Notes: a model not told the origin generated them from the letters alone. Positions 8,600 to 20,266 are shown, counted from the stretch's first letter. The stretch: 64,000 nt of DNA from Endozoicomonas elysicola (GCF_000710775.1 NZ_JOJP01000001.1:1689825-1753824); one strand, 5' to 3'. Program-made: numbers and translations.

Positions 8600-10627
8600 A
8601 TGATTAAGAAGCTCATCATCAGAGCCCTATTATTAACTGTAATGATTTTTCATTATCCATTAGAGGCGGGAAATGTTGCTGCTAATGCGGAAATAACACA
8701 CGTAGAAAATCCATATATTAATTTTCTGAATATATGGGGAGGAAATTCGCTAAAAATTACTTTTAATTACACAACGATGAAGATAGAGGCTGATGCTGAA
8801 TCCGGTAACTTTGGGGATTCTGAAAATAACTTTACCTTTATGACCATCAGCAAGAGCACAGGAGAAGCTCTATTAAATGAAAGTGCCAATAGCAAGTATG
8901 TCTCTCAGTTTACTCAAAAGATTAATGATACAGGCTTCAGCTTTGGTGACATTATGGCATTAAACATTAACCCATCATCAGGGCTGAGGAACCCAACCCT
9001 CTACAGCAGTGGAAGCACGTCAACAACAAATTGTATTGGTAAAATCCAGTATTTTGCCATCACGCCCAACGGTCTGGAGAGTTATACCCCGCATATCAAT
9101 GTGGAGCCTCTGCAGATACTTGGAGAAGGCTTGGTGACAGAAGCAACAGTGAAAGGCACAACGTTGGCTGGCAATACAGTTTCTGTTTCTGTCAATGGTC
9201 AGACATTCTCTGCAGTCGCTGGTGCTGATGGTCAATACACCATTTCTGTCAGTGATAAAGCCGGCTTTACCGTAGCTACACCACTTATTGTCAGTGTTGG
9301 AGAGTTCAAGGTTGAGCAATACCCGGAATTATTACCAAAAATCAACCTGCCCCAGGAAACCATCACTGGGTATCGGTATATGCTGAATGCCGGGCTCAAT
9401 TATTTAACGTCGCCGTTTCCGGATGAAATTCTCTACGCCACAACCCTATTGAGCCCTGAGGCTGTGAAAGCCTGGGATCTGGTTTACAGGGCATTATTAA
9501 ACTATGACAACACTGCAAACAGTTACCCCAGAGACTCAGGTGGGAATGTAATTCTTTATGTCGATTATGAATCCCATGGCATCAAAATTACCGACAATGA
9601 TGCACAAATGATCCAGAAGTATCTGGTGCGAAATTGTCCCAGAATGTTCCTGCTTAAGGATTGGGGCGCATCACCGGTTTATGATGGCCCGGTTGTCATT
9701 GGGCAAAACTTTCATATTGGAAACAGTGCACAGGATGGCAATGACTTCCAGCAGCAGTTACTGCAGACCGAAGCATCGGTTACCAGATTATTGAGCCTGG
9801 TTCAGCCTGACATGAGTATCTATCAGATTATTCAGGTTATACAGGTTAATTATGAAAGCATGGTGACGTACAGTGATCTGAATGATAGCAGTGATATCAG
9901 GGGAGCATTTATCACTCATACAGCAATATGCGGAGGATACGCGAAAGGCTATGAATATTTGCTCCAGAGACTGGGTATAGAAAATATCTGGGTAGAGGGG
10001 CATGCTGGAGGTGGGTTACATGCCTGGAATTTTGTCAATCTTTATAGTAACTGGTATTTGAGTGACACCACCTGGGGTGGAAAAAACTGGTTTCTGGATG
10101 GTGCAGACAGCCCGTTTACCCAGAACCATGAGGTCATGAATATTTACGAAAAAATGCCAGCCCTGGCGAAAGAGAGTGTACCCTGGGGGATTGGCGACCC
10201 TGATCAGGCGATTGCCAATTTAACAGGCATCGTAGACTACGGGGTTAACCCCGAAGGTACATTGACCATAACCTATGAAGACAGACTGAATATCAACAGT
10301 TCAGTTCAGGTTAACTTAAGCACTGATGGATACAATCCAATTGACATGAGCAATGATGGGCATGGACTTTGGAGTGTAACGTTGCCTTCTCCCCCAAGCC
10401 TGAATTCAATGGCTGAATTTGTGTCCACAGAGCCTGCGAGTTTATGCAAGGCAATATCGGCAGCAGGTTCTACCGGCCGGCCGGCCACCGAAACGCCACC
10501 TGCCTATTTCTACTTCACTATTAATAATCAGTACTACACATCCGGTGATATTAAAACCAACCATCTTCAACATGAAATTATGCCAAACGGGATGAATAAT
10601 GCGGTTCTCAGGTTAACAGCAGGCTGA
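8600..10627 (+). CDS. Secreted protein with transglutaminase-like cysteine-protease fold
   Basis: A 675-residue exported protein. Residues 1-23 form a Sec-type signal peptide (basic start, LLLTVMIFHY core, LEA cleavage site). Residues 30-165 look like a beta-rich domain, possibly of the mucin/carbohydrate-binding type. Residues 170-240 resemble a bacterial Ig-like module. A transglutaminase-like catalytic core follows: Cys444 in AICGGYAKGYEYLL, His474 in GLHAWNFVNL and Asp489 in YLSDTTWGG give the Cys-His-Asp triad in the usual order and spacing. A C-terminal beta-domain (about 550-675) may bind carbohydrate. Such proteins act outside the cell as proteases, transglutaminases or toxins; the reaction here cannot be told from sequence. 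It converges on an autotransporter gene with only 38 bases between them. Confidence 0.8.
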   Translation: MIKKLIIRALLLTVMIFHYPLEAGNVAANAEITHVENPYINFLNIWGGNSLKITFNYTTMKIEADAESGNFGDSENNFTFMTISKSTGEALLNESANSKYVSQFTQKINDTGFSFGDIMALNINPSSGLRNPTLYSSGSTSTTNCIGKIQYFAITPNGLESYTPHINVEPLQILGEGLVTEATVKGTTLAGNTVSVSVNGQTFSAVAGADGQYTISVSDKAGFTVATPLIVSVGEFKVEQYPELLPKINLPQETITGYRYMLNAGLNYLTSPFPDEILYATTLLSPEAVKAWDLVYRALLNYDNTANSYPRDSGGNVILYVDYESHGIKITDNDAQMIQKYLVRNCPRMFLLKDWGASPVYDGPVVIGQNFHIGNSAQDGNDFQQQLLQTEASVTRLLSLVQPDMSIYQIIQVIQVNYESMVTYSDLNDSSDIRGAFITHTAICGGYAKGYEYLLQRLGIENIWVEGHAGGGLHAWNFVNLYSNWYLSDTTWGGKNWFLDGADSPFTQNHEVMNIYEKMPALAKESVPWGIGDPDQAIANLTGIVDYGVNPEGTLTITYEDRLNINSSVQVNLSTDGYNPIDMSNDGHGLWSVTLPSPPSLNSMAEFVSTEPASLCKAISAAGSTGRPATETPPAYFYFTINNQYYTSGDIKTNHLQHEIMPNGMNNAVLRLTAG

Positions 10628-10665
10628 TATTGGTTATCAAATTCTACTTTACAACCTACAGGCTC

Positions 10666-13065
10666 CTAGAATCGCCAGACAATATCAGCACTGATTTGTT
10701 GTGATAATATATGTGATGAGTGTCGTGCATTGTAGCGCAGGTTACTATCGATTAGGCCGCTGGCAATCTGCAGACCAACACCTAATTCCGTGCTGCTTTT
10801 GTCCATTTCAGGTGTTGAGAGTGAAACAGACATATCCGGGTTATTTTTCAGTGATACTTCTGTATACAGTTGCCTATCTCCCCATGTGGGGATAAAACGG
10901 ATATCAAACTGAGGAATTAAACGAATCTTGTCATGTGTACCCAGCATCAGGTTGGGGCCTTGGGCCGTGATGCTCAATGGTAACTGCCTGAAGTATTGGT
11001 TTGCTTTGGCGCGAACGTAGGTATTGTTACCATCACCTGTGATTTCATTGCCTGGCTGGTGGGTATGCCAGAACTCGAGATGGGCTGCCGGTGTTATCAA
11101 CCAGTTCCCATAATAATCAGGCCATGCCATTCTGGCCTGAATACCCGCTACATCAATTTCTGAATCAGACTTTAGATGATGATTATTGTTGTATTGACGA
11201 AGGCGGTGTTTTGAATGCAGGTAAGTAACCCCGAGATTCACAATAAATGGGTTTGCTTTGACTGCGCCATGAATAAGGCCTCCAAGGTAGTCCACATCAC
11301 TACGAATCGGGATATTAAGTTCCGTTGAGTTAATATCACCTTTACCACTGAATAATCCTCCTCCCCAGTTACCCCAATGAGTTTCCCGAGCCAGCTGCAG
11401 GCCAAGCCCTCTGATATTGGCTTTAAAGCCAATATTCTCAATGGCTACATTCAGGTCTTTAGCGGCTATATGGTCATACAATGGCAGTGCCCATAACGAG
11501 AATGGTTCATCGGTTGGATCGAGGCACTGTCCAATCCAAATAGGGTTGCCTGTTTTTTTGCAGAATGACGTTGAGAGTGTGCTGTGTAAGAGTTTTGAGG
11601 CCAGCATCTGATCCACCATATTGACCGGAAGCTGTTGGCTGAATGAGCTGTTCTGAGCAATCGTTGCTGATGAGGGGGTTGAAGAAGAAGGTGCCAGAGG
11701 AGTCCAGGGTATTGCTTTATGGCTCGGATCTGGAGGTGCTGGGTCTTCAGGTTTGGCCAATGTGGCGTAGAGATAACCCGCATTCGCTTCATTGTGCTGC
11801 TCAAGTGTGAGCGTGTAACCAGGCCTGTCCGTTTGAGTTGATAGGGTAGACAGATCCAGGTTCAAACCACCATTGTCTGCAAAGGTCTTTTTAACCAGAA
11901 CAAATTTCTGCTCCTCACCTGCCTGTAATTCGGTTTGTACATTACCCAGAACGGTTCCTTGGCCTCTGACCACGAACTCCCCTCCCTGCTCAATAATCAG
12001 GGGGGCGACTGCAGCAGAATTAGTCGCTTGGTTCGCTGAGGATAAAGGCACCTGCCATGTTCCTTCGCTGATAAAATTGATGATCAGGTTGCCCTGACTG
12101 CCAATGATTGAACCTGGAATTGTAATCCACTTTGCACTGGGGCTGTGAAACTGCCAGCTGACATTTCCCTGGGCAATTTCAAGCTGGCTGTTGATCAGGG
12201 AGTCTGCTGCCAGATCGAGCATCATCTGATTGAAACCATTCGACAGGTGTATTTTGCCCTGGAGCAGAATTTTTTGAGGGTTCGGTTCTTGTGGTGCAGA
12301 AGGACTGTTCGTGGTCAGCAGGCTACCAAATGTTGGGTTGGTTGCCATCATGTTAATGGTACTGGCACCATTGCTGGTGGATGCATTGAGGGTGTTATTG
12401 ACATAAACACTTCCTCCTAAAATAGTCAGTGAGCTAGTATCCTGCCCACTGGCATGGATGTTAGTGGCTCCGTTAAGGTGAATGGCTGCTGGTGTATCCA
12501 TCATGGGAAACAGGTATATTCCAGAGCTATAAGATCCCGAAATATCTATTTTTAGAGAGTCATCAAATGTGATTTCTCCCGGCATTGAAGCAACGCCAAA
12601 GGAGCTTATGCCCTGGAGGCTGATGTCTACCGGGCCAGTAAAATGCATTCCCTGGTCCAACCCCGTCCACATCCCGTGATTTTGCTCTAAACCACGGCTG
12701 TTGGTTATGGATATAGGGCCATTAAGGTCGATTTTTGCCCCCTGCTGGCTTTCAATTCCGTTCAGACGAGAGCTTAGCAAATTGATCTTCAGGCTATCGA
12801 CAGTACCTGACATTTGCCCGTTTTGAGCAGCAAATACAGCCCCGGTTCCTGGGGCACTTGTGCTGAGATTGACCGTTATATTTCCGGAAAGTGTTGAGTC
12901 CTCTGCATTTGCAGCCAAGCTTTGGGTATATGTCCCTGAGCCATACTCAGTCGAGTATGTGACAGGAGTGATAAATATGAGATAAAGAGTTAGAAAAAGA
13001 CGGCGAGTTTTCAGAGTGGTAAAGGGGGATAAAGAAGCGCCGTAGAACAAGGTCAACATCGGCAC
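10666..13065 (-). CDS. Autotransporter (type V secretion) with beta-barrel domain
   Basis: A 799-residue outer-membrane autotransporter. The signal peptide is at residues 21-39 (RRLFLTLYLIFITPVTYS). The passenger (about 40-480) is rich in S, T, N and G and in short beta-strand repeats with little cysteine, consistent with a beta-helix. A proline/serine linker (about 450-490: PEDPAPPDPSHK) leads to the C-terminal barrel of about 260 residues with alternating hydrophobic strands, ending in the aromatic VWRF expected for BAM-mediated insertion. The passenger has no recognisable enzymatic motif, so its role (adhesin or surface factor) is unassigned. The passenger is short for the family. It faces the secreted transglutaminase-like gene tail to tail. 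Confidence 0.85.
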   Translation of the reverse strand: MPMLTLFYGASLSPFTTLKTRRLFLTLYLIFITPVTYSTEYGSGTYTQSLAANAEDSTLSGNITVNLSTSAPGTGAVFAAQNGQMSGTVDSLKINLLSSRLNGIESQQGAKIDLNGPISITNSRGLEQNHGMWTGLDQGMHFTGPVDISLQGISSFGVASMPGEITFDDSLKIDISGSYSSGIYLFPMMDTPAAIHLNGATNIHASGQDTSSLTILGGSVYVNNTLNASTSNGASTINMMATNPTFGSLLTTNSPSAPQEPNPQKILLQGKIHLSNGFNQMMLDLAADSLINSQLEIAQGNVSWQFHSPSAKWITIPGSIIGSQGNLIINFISEGTWQVPLSSANQATNSAAVAPLIIEQGGEFVVRGQGTVLGNVQTELQAGEEQKFVLVKKTFADNGGLNLDLSTLSTQTDRPGYTLTLEQHNEANAGYLYATLAKPEDPAPPDPSHKAIPWTPLAPSSSTPSSATIAQNSSFSQQLPVNMVDQMLASKLLHSTLSTSFCKKTGNPIWIGQCLDPTDEPFSLWALPLYDHIAAKDLNVAIENIGFKANIRGLGLQLARETHWGNWGGGLFSGKGDINSTELNIPIRSDVDYLGGLIHGAVKANPFIVNLGVTYLHSKHRLRQYNNNHHLKSDSEIDVAGIQARMAWPDYYGNWLITPAAHLEFWHTHQPGNEITGDGNNTYVRAKANQYFRQLPLSITAQGPNLMLGTHDKIRLIPQFDIRFIPTWGDRQLYTEVSLKNNPDMSVSLSTPEMDKSSTELGVGLQIASGLIDSNLRYNARHSSHILSQQISADIVWRF

Positions 13066-13133
13066 GCACCTATAAACAAAAGTACTAAATATTATAGTTG
13101 TCGTTTAATTAGTGTGCGTACCAAATTGGTTGG

Positions 13134-13475
13134 TCAGTCAAAATAGGAGACGGCACTCCCCATTTGAGACCATTTGGAATCATTTTTCAGCTTTTTGGCG
13201 GCTTCTGCTCTTTCCAGTAACTCTGATAGATTTGTGCTTTGAAGGGGGGGCTCTTCAATAGCTTTACTCGGGTGAGGGGTTGCTCCCAGAGATGATAGGC
13301 AGGCATCCAGTATGGTCTGGGTTTCGGGAATGCTGCTGAGCTGGCGGTAATGGTGTAACTGCTGCTCAAGGTTTTCATCTGAAAGGTGCAACGTTTCATT
13401 AAATTCTGAACGTATCTGACGTCGTGCCGCCAGAAGCTGCTCAAGAGTCGACTTGGAGAGATTGAGTGTGGACAC
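13134..13475 (-). CDS. Small helical hypothetical protein
   Basis: A 113-residue soluble protein that I do not recognise. It is predicted to be mostly alpha-helical (LSKSTLEQLLAARRQIRSEF, LSDENLEQQLHHYRQL) with a short Pro-rich break near residue 70 and a charged helix (LSELLERAEAAKKLKND). There is no signal peptide or membrane span. The start codon is GTG at 13475 with GAGG about 12 bases upstream, which is a long spacing. It lies just upstream of the autotransporter on the same strand, with 68 bases between, and could be co-transcribed with it. Real coding status is likely but not certain. Confidence 0.6.
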   Translation of the reverse strand: MSTLNLSKSTLEQLLAARRQIRSEFNETLHLSDENLEQQLHHYRQLSSIPETQTILDACLSSLGATPHPSKAIEEPPLQSTNLSELLERAEAAKKLKNDSKWSQMGSAVSYFD

Positions 13476-13804
13476 GATAATAAGCCCTCATTTCATTGTT
13501 ATCGTAAGGGGGTTGAAACGCTTATTTTATTTCAAGCTTCTGACTGTGCATGATCTTCGAAGACATCATGAAGTTTTGAGTAGAGCGTATATTGGGAACT
13601 TCAGGCTTTACTGTTTGGTCTAACCGATCAATTCAATGTATTCAGAAAATGAAAGTACCACTAAATTTTGAGAAATTATTTTACAGGCAGAGGTTCGCAG
13701 GAAATTTGCCTTGGAGCAATTATACGTTTATTAAAAAGGCTTAAAGGTGACTGCAACATTGGACAATAGAATAATTCTTACAATAACAGGAAATAGTAAT
13801 CATC
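13476..13804. other. Intergenic region with nothing recognised
   Basis: AT-rich spacer between a minus-strand and a plus-strand gene. It should contain divergent promoters, but I see no convincing boxes, repeats or structured RNA. Confidence 0.5.
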
Positions 13805-14242
13805 GTGTCAGATATGGTTAACCGGATCGAAACCAGAGATATTACTTCTTCCAGCAAATGCGATCAGTGTACTTCGCTTTGCTGCTCTTATATTACTCAA
13901 GAGCTGGATACTCCTCGCAGCATGCAGGCATTTGATGTGCTGCTCTGGCAGGTTGCCCATAAGGGTGTTCACATTTTCAAGGATGGCAATGGCTGGTATT
14001 TGCTCTGTCAGACCCAGTGCGAATTTCTATTGCCCCATAATCGCTGTGGTATCTATGAACGCCGGCCCATTATCTGCCGGGAACACAGTAACGAAGCCTG
14101 TGAGATTGATGCGCCCATCAATGACGGTTGCGAGCTGTATTTTCAGACTTATGAAGAGTTAGATGCTTATTGTCGTCAGCGTTTTAAAACCTGGGACAAA
14201 CGGCTGGAAAAGTTTGAAGCTGAGCAGGCCAGAAAGCACTGA
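13805..14242 (+). CDS. YkgJ-family cysteine-cluster protein
   Basis: A 145-residue protein of the YkgJ/UPF0153 type. It has the N-terminal cluster CDQCTSLCC followed by CQTQC, NRCGIYERRPIICREH and further cysteines (ACEI, GCELYF). Members bind zinc or an iron-sulfur cluster through these cysteines; no enzymatic role is established. The phrase CGIYERRPIICR is the family hallmark. The start codon is GTG with AGGAAA upstream, and an in-frame ATG three codons later is an alternative. It is a single-gene unit, convergent with the maltoporin gene and separated from it by a nested palindrome. Confidence 0.85.
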   Translation: MSDMVNRIETRDITSSSKCDQCTSLCCSYITQELDTPRSMQAFDVLLWQVAHKGVHIFKDGNGWYLLCQTQCEFLLPHNRCGIYERRPIICREHSNEACEIDAPINDGCELYFQTYEELDAYCRQRFKTWDKRLEKFEAEQARKH

Positions 14243-14319
14243 TAGGTCGGTTCCCCGTTCAGAGGAGCCGACATGGTATTGGCTGGGGATACTGTCGGCT
14301 TCCCGCGGAAACCGACCTA
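14243..14319. terminator. Nested palindrome between convergent genes
   Basis: Outer arms TAGGTCGGTT (14243-14252) and AACCGACCTA (14310-14319) pair perfectly. Inside them GGAGCCGACA (14264-14273) pairs with TGTCGGCTTCC (14293-14303). The 77-bp element fills the space between the YkgJ-like gene and lamB and would fold on either strand, so a bidirectional terminator or a REP-type element are both possible. No T-tract follows. Confidence 0.6.
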
Positions 14320-14326
14320 GGCTGGA

Positions 14327-16263
<1,937 letters not shown>

Positions 16264-16755
16264 TTACCAAGCCATATAGGCATTGCTGAGTAGTTTTTCC
16301 AAGCGATCAATCAAGATGAGTTTATCCTGCCTGTTCAGAAAGGAGCCCAGCTCCAGTTCCTTACCGTGAGAGCGAATGTGAACGGAAGGTGCTTTCCATG
16401 GGTGGGGCGCCTCACGAATGATCAACTGGCACCACAGACGGTGATAATGGTAAGTGGATAGTGGCTTATAAAAGCCCTTTTGAATAGTGACCTGATGTTC
16501 CTGAAAGGTAATCAATTCCTTCCGTTGACGCTGCCATGCACAGTAATAAATACCTGCAGATAATGCAGTCACTTCCAGTATAGAAAAAGGTAAGATGACT
16601 TTAGCGCCTGCAAGGTAGAAGCCGATAGCAATGGCCAGTGACAATGTAGCTATCAGCCCCAGTAGTAGCAGGTTTTGCCGCCAGCTCATTGAGTTATTGG
16701 GCTGCAGAAGTATGCTGCACTCCCTCCTTTCAGAAGGGAAGTTTATTGTTACCAT
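16264..16755 (-). CDS. DUF2244-family membrane protein
   Basis: A 163-residue inner-membrane protein with two adjacent transmembrane helices (about residues 27-46 and 53-70), followed by a soluble domain of about 90 residues. The soluble part has VTIQKGFYKP and a conserved WKAPSVHIRSHGKELELGSFL, which fit DUF2244. No function is known for the family, which is often linked in proteobacteria to cytochrome-oxidase or envelope genes. Here it stands between lamB and malQ on the same strand without close spacing to either, so the context gives no role. Confidence 0.75.
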   Translation of the reverse strand: MVTINFPSERRECSILLQPNNSMSWRQNLLLLGLIATLSLAIAIGFYLAGAKVILPFSILEVTALSAGIYYCAWQRQRKELITFQEHQVTIQKGFYKPLSTYHYHRLWCQLIIREAPHPWKAPSVHIRSHGKELELGSFLNRQDKLILIDRLEKLLSNAYMAW

Positions 16756-16858
16756 TACTCCCAGTTATATATTCATTAACTACCGCGGCGGAAGTTGTAG
16801 AAACAATATCGCTTGTTTATTACCTGAATATTTGATGCACGCAAAGTAAGGTGTTCAA

Positions 16859-16890
16859 TCTTAGTGTCCCTGTGACTTTGTGGTGAGTAG
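16859..16890. repeat. CTTTGTGG-type short repeat after malQ
   Basis: Contains CTTAGTGTCCCTGTGACTTT followed by GTGGTG. It resembles the phrases at 20341-20360, 21291-21315 and 21432-21450, each in a spacer of the mal operon. Confidence 0.4.
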
Positions 16891-16895
16891 TCTCC

Positions 16896-19109
16896 TCAGG
16901 CTTTTCGGGTCAGCCCAAGATTTCTAAAGAATAGCCGGTTTTCTTCACTGGCAAATATCTCGCTGATATTACGGGTCAGCTTGCGGCTCCAGTTACGATA
17001 CTCACTGCTGGTGCCTGGGACATTCACTGGGGTATCCAGCTCCAGCACATCTTCCAGCTGGATTACCACAATCTTTGATGCTGTTTTACCAAGATAATAA
17101 TGCACTTTCTCCATCACCTCCCGGCTGTAGCCCATGGAATGTATATCATTGGGGTTAAGGCCATAGGGCAATTCACCAAGACGCTGGAGAGTATTCAACA
17201 ACGCCAGTTTATCTTCATGACGTGCCGCTTTTTCCTGCTCGGTTCTGGCTGCATCATAGATACCAAGCTCCTGTCGTAAATCAAGATCATTACAGTTCCA
17301 CCAGGCTCTGAGTGTTGGAATATCATGATTGGAAATGCAGGTCAGGGCTCGAGGCTTATATTTTTCTGGAGCAAGAAAGTGGTCTTCGGTTCTGGAAAAA
17401 AGAACAACTTCATTTGAGTAGAAGTAGGCGGGTGGTAAAGCCGCTTCAATTTCCGGAGGTACCGTGCCTAAGTCTTCTCCAAAAATCAGGCATTGCTGGC
17501 GTTGGCTTTCCAGTTTAATGATGCCCAGAAGATCCTGGAGTGGGTAGCTGACATAGACTCCATAATCCGCCGTTTTATCCGGTGGGCACCACCATAGCCG
17601 GAGGATAGCCATGACATGGTCAATACGCAGTGCTGCGCAGTGTTGCATATTGGCATAGACCATTTCGATGAATGGTTGATAGGCCAGCTCATGCAGCTGG
17701 TTGGGATCAAATGGAGGAAGCCCCCAATTTTGTCCCTGCGGGGCAACGGTATCCGGTGGCGCTCCAACACTGGCGTTGAGAACGTAGTTATCTCGATGGG
17801 CCCAGACATCGGCACCTCCACGGTCAACACCAACGGCCAGGTCGCGATAGATACCTACCCGCATTCCTGCATCAAGAGCTGCTTGTTGAGCATCCGCCAA
17901 CTGCTGTTCCGCCAGCCACTGCAAATACATGTAAAACCGGATTCGGTCTTTTGACTGAACGACAAATTCCTGCACACTTGAGCTATCAGGGTCCTGATAC
18001 TCGGTTGGCCAGCAGTTCCATCCCCAGCTGTTAAGATCCTGTGCCTTAAAGTGCTCAAACAATGCCTCGTAAGTGGCTTGCAACTCAAGGTTCTGGCCTT
18101 TTTCCTCACAGTAATGACCAAAGTCTGCTGATCTGTATGACTGATGAGCTTGGTCGTGTTTCTCAAAGTGGATAAAGGCCATTTCCAGAATAGAGAATTT
18201 CAGTGAAGCAACCCGGTCATACTCAACATGTGAACTATTTCTGGCCTTCTGTAACTGTTTTTGGAAATCATCGCTGGCCACATATGCCTGTATTTCCGCT
18301 GAGTCTTGATACTCTTTAAGGGCGGTGGCATCAATATAGAGTGGGTTAATAAAATTCCGACTGGATGGGCTGTAGGGGCTGCAGTGAAGTGGGTTGGCCG
18401 GGTAAAGCGAATGGATCGGATTCAAGCCAACAATATCTGCACCCTGTGGACCCAGTTCTGTAACCAGTTGCTTCAGGTCGCTAAAGTCTCCCATGCCCCA
18501 GTTGTTTTCTGAGCGCAGAGTGTAAAGTTGCACGCTGACCCCCCAGATTTTCTCGGTGGGACCCGGTCGCTCAAAACTTAATATATTAGGCTCGTAGCAG
18601 GTTGCGGGAGCCACAATCAAGCGACATTGTTCTCGATGTGTCTCATTATAGAAGTCATGGGTCAACGTTAGCTGATGGTAGCCTTCAGGGAGGTCGTTTG
18701 GTAGAGAAAAGAGGAGGCGAATACGCTCTTTCTGGTCCACAGATAGTCTGTCCTCTTCTGACAACTCCGACAGATCAATATTCAGTGGAATTGTCCGGCT
18801 GTCCTCCAGAATAATTTCGCCGCTTATCGCATCTTTCCGATGGGCCTCATCAACTTGAATGGGAACAGTAAAAGACTCTCCGTAATGAACGACGTGAACT
18901 ACTGGAACCAGTGATGACCGTTGTTTTCGGAGGATGCTATCGATTGAGGCCTGGATTTCAAGCTCATTACCAGTAGCAATTCCCATCGCTTTTAAAGCAT
19001 TGATTTTATAGTCGGTTTCAATTGTTACCGGTTTGCCCGCAGCATCAATGTAGTGGGCTGGAATACCACAGAGCTCTGCCAGAGCATTAATCTGCTTGAT
19101 CTCGTGCAT
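16896..19109 (-). CDS. malQ: 4-alpha-glucanotransferase (amylomaltase)
   Basis: A 737-residue GH77 enzyme that transfers maltooligosaccharide segments and releases glucose in the cytoplasm. GH77 motifs are visible: NWGMGDFSDLKQLV, CSPYSPSSRNFINPLYID, LRIDHVMAILRLWW (catalytic Asp region), IFGEDLGTVPPEIE (general acid Glu) and CISNHDIPTLRAWW. An N-terminal extension of about 150 residues before the barrel is like that of E. coli MalQ (694 residues). It is the last gene of the malE-F-G-K-Q unit, 20 bases after malK, so imported maltodextrins meet their processing enzyme from the same transcript. GlgP across the divergent promoter region would use its longer products. Confidence 0.96.
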   Translation of the reverse strand: MHEIKQINALAELCGIPAHYIDAAGKPVTIETDYKINALKAMGIATGNELEIQASIDSILRKQRSSLVPVVHVVHYGESFTVPIQVDEAHRKDAISGEIILEDSRTIPLNIDLSELSEEDRLSVDQKERIRLLFSLPNDLPEGYHQLTLTHDFYNETHREQCRLIVAPATCYEPNILSFERPGPTEKIWGVSVQLYTLRSENNWGMGDFSDLKQLVTELGPQGADIVGLNPIHSLYPANPLHCSPYSPSSRNFINPLYIDATALKEYQDSAEIQAYVASDDFQKQLQKARNSSHVEYDRVASLKFSILEMAFIHFEKHDQAHQSYRSADFGHYCEEKGQNLELQATYEALFEHFKAQDLNSWGWNCWPTEYQDPDSSSVQEFVVQSKDRIRFYMYLQWLAEQQLADAQQAALDAGMRVGIYRDLAVGVDRGGADVWAHRDNYVLNASVGAPPDTVAPQGQNWGLPPFDPNQLHELAYQPFIEMVYANMQHCAALRIDHVMAILRLWWCPPDKTADYGVYVSYPLQDLLGIIKLESQRQQCLIFGEDLGTVPPEIEAALPPAYFYSNEVVLFSRTEDHFLAPEKYKPRALTCISNHDIPTLRAWWNCNDLDLRQELGIYDAARTEQEKAARHEDKLALLNTLQRLGELPYGLNPNDIHSMGYSREVMEKVHYYLGKTASKIVVIQLEDVLELDTPVNVPGTSSEYRNWSRKLTRNISEIFASEENRLFFRNLGLTRKA

Positions 19110-19129
19110 GGTGGACTCTCTTTGAAAAG

Positions 19130-20266
19130 TTAGTGATCAATCTCTGGGGCTCTTGTCCTTCGAAAGGCTACACCGTTGGCATCAAAGAGGTAGCAATGCT
19201 CTGGTGGCAGTTCGACACGGATTCTGGAGTTTTCTTCACGCCGGAGAGAGTCCTCTACCCGAACAATAAAATGCTCACGAATCGTATCGTGACTCATGTA
19301 AATAAATGACTCTGCACCAAGGCGTTCAAGGGCCTCTATTCGACCATCAACAGCATTCCCATTATCGGTTTCTGCCAGGGTATGCTCTGGTCGAATACCC
19401 AATACAACCCGTACACCAATATCGGCTTTGCTGGTATTCACATAGGCTTTGAGCGACTCACCGGTAGTAAGGCGGATTCGGCTTTCTTCTTCCCCGTTTT
19501 GTTCAATGACACCATCAAAAAAGTTCATCTTTGGGGAGCCTATAAATCCGGCGACAAAGAGATTGGCTGGATGGTGATAGAGCTCAAGAGGCCTGCCAAC
19601 CTGTTCGAGATTAGTGGTGGCTTCCTGTGCAAGAGGGCTGAGAACGACGATGTGATCAGCCAGAGTCATGGCCTCAACCTGATCATGAGTGACATAAATA
19701 GAGGTGGTTTTCAGCCGCCGGTGGAGTCTTGCTATTTCCTGCCGCATCTGTACCCGAAGTGAAACGTCAAGATTGGACAGCGGCTCATCGAATAGAAAGA
19801 CTCTGGGCTGCTGGACAATAGAGCGGCCAATAGCCACCCTTTGTCGTTGGCCTCCTGACATCGCCTTGGGTTTTCGCTCCAGTAATGCTTGTAATTGTAG
19901 AATTCTTGCTGCCTCATCCACCCTTTCATCAATGACATTCTTCTTCGCTTTTGCCAGCTTCAGTCCAAACGCCATATTTTCAGCCACAGACATATGGGGA
20001 TAAAGTGCGTAGGACTGAAATACCATACCAACTCTTCGTTCATTGGGGGGCCAGTCATTCACTCTTTCTCCATTAATGCTTAGCTCACCACTGGTGATGT
20101 CTTCAAGGCCACAGATCATCCTCAATAAGGTGGACTTGCCGCATCCGGATGGACCAATGAAAGCAATGAATTCTCCGTTATCAATATTCAGGTTGATATC
20201 TTTCAGAGTCCAGGTTTGTCCCTGGTCATAACTTTTTGAAATGTTGACGAGTTTGACTTCTGCCAT
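19130..20266 (-). CDS. malK: Maltose/maltodextrin ABC transporter ATPase
   Basis: A 378-residue ATP-binding subunit. Walker A is GPSGCGKSTLLRMI, the Q-loop is VFQSYALYPH, the signature is MSGGQRQRVAIGRS, Walker B is RVFLFDEPLSNLD, and the switch histidine is in IYVTHDQVEA. The C-terminal 140 residues form the OB-fold regulatory domain (VLGIRPEHT, FIGSPKMNFFDG) typical of the MalK/UgpC group, which in E. coli also binds MalT. It powers the MalFG channel. It lies 99 bases downstream of malG and 20 bases before malQ. The MalK assignment rests on its operon; the family alone would also allow other sugar uptake ATPases. Confidence 0.95.
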   Translation of the reverse strand: MAEVKLVNISKSYDQGQTWTLKDINLNIDNGEFIAFIGPSGCGKSTLLRMICGLEDITSGELSINGERVNDWPPNERRVGMVFQSYALYPHMSVAENMAFGLKLAKAKKNVIDERVDEAARILQLQALLERKPKAMSGGQRQRVAIGRSIVQQPRVFLFDEPLSNLDVSLRVQMRQEIARLHRRLKTTSIYVTHDQVEAMTLADHIVVLSPLAQEATTNLEQVGRPLELYHHPANLFVAGFIGSPKMNFFDGVIEQNGEEESRIRLTTGESLKAYVNTSKADIGVRVVLGIRPEHTLAETDNGNAVDGRIEALERLGAESFIYMSHDTIREHFIVRVEDSLRREENSRIRVELPPEHCYLFDANGVAFRRTRAPEIDH

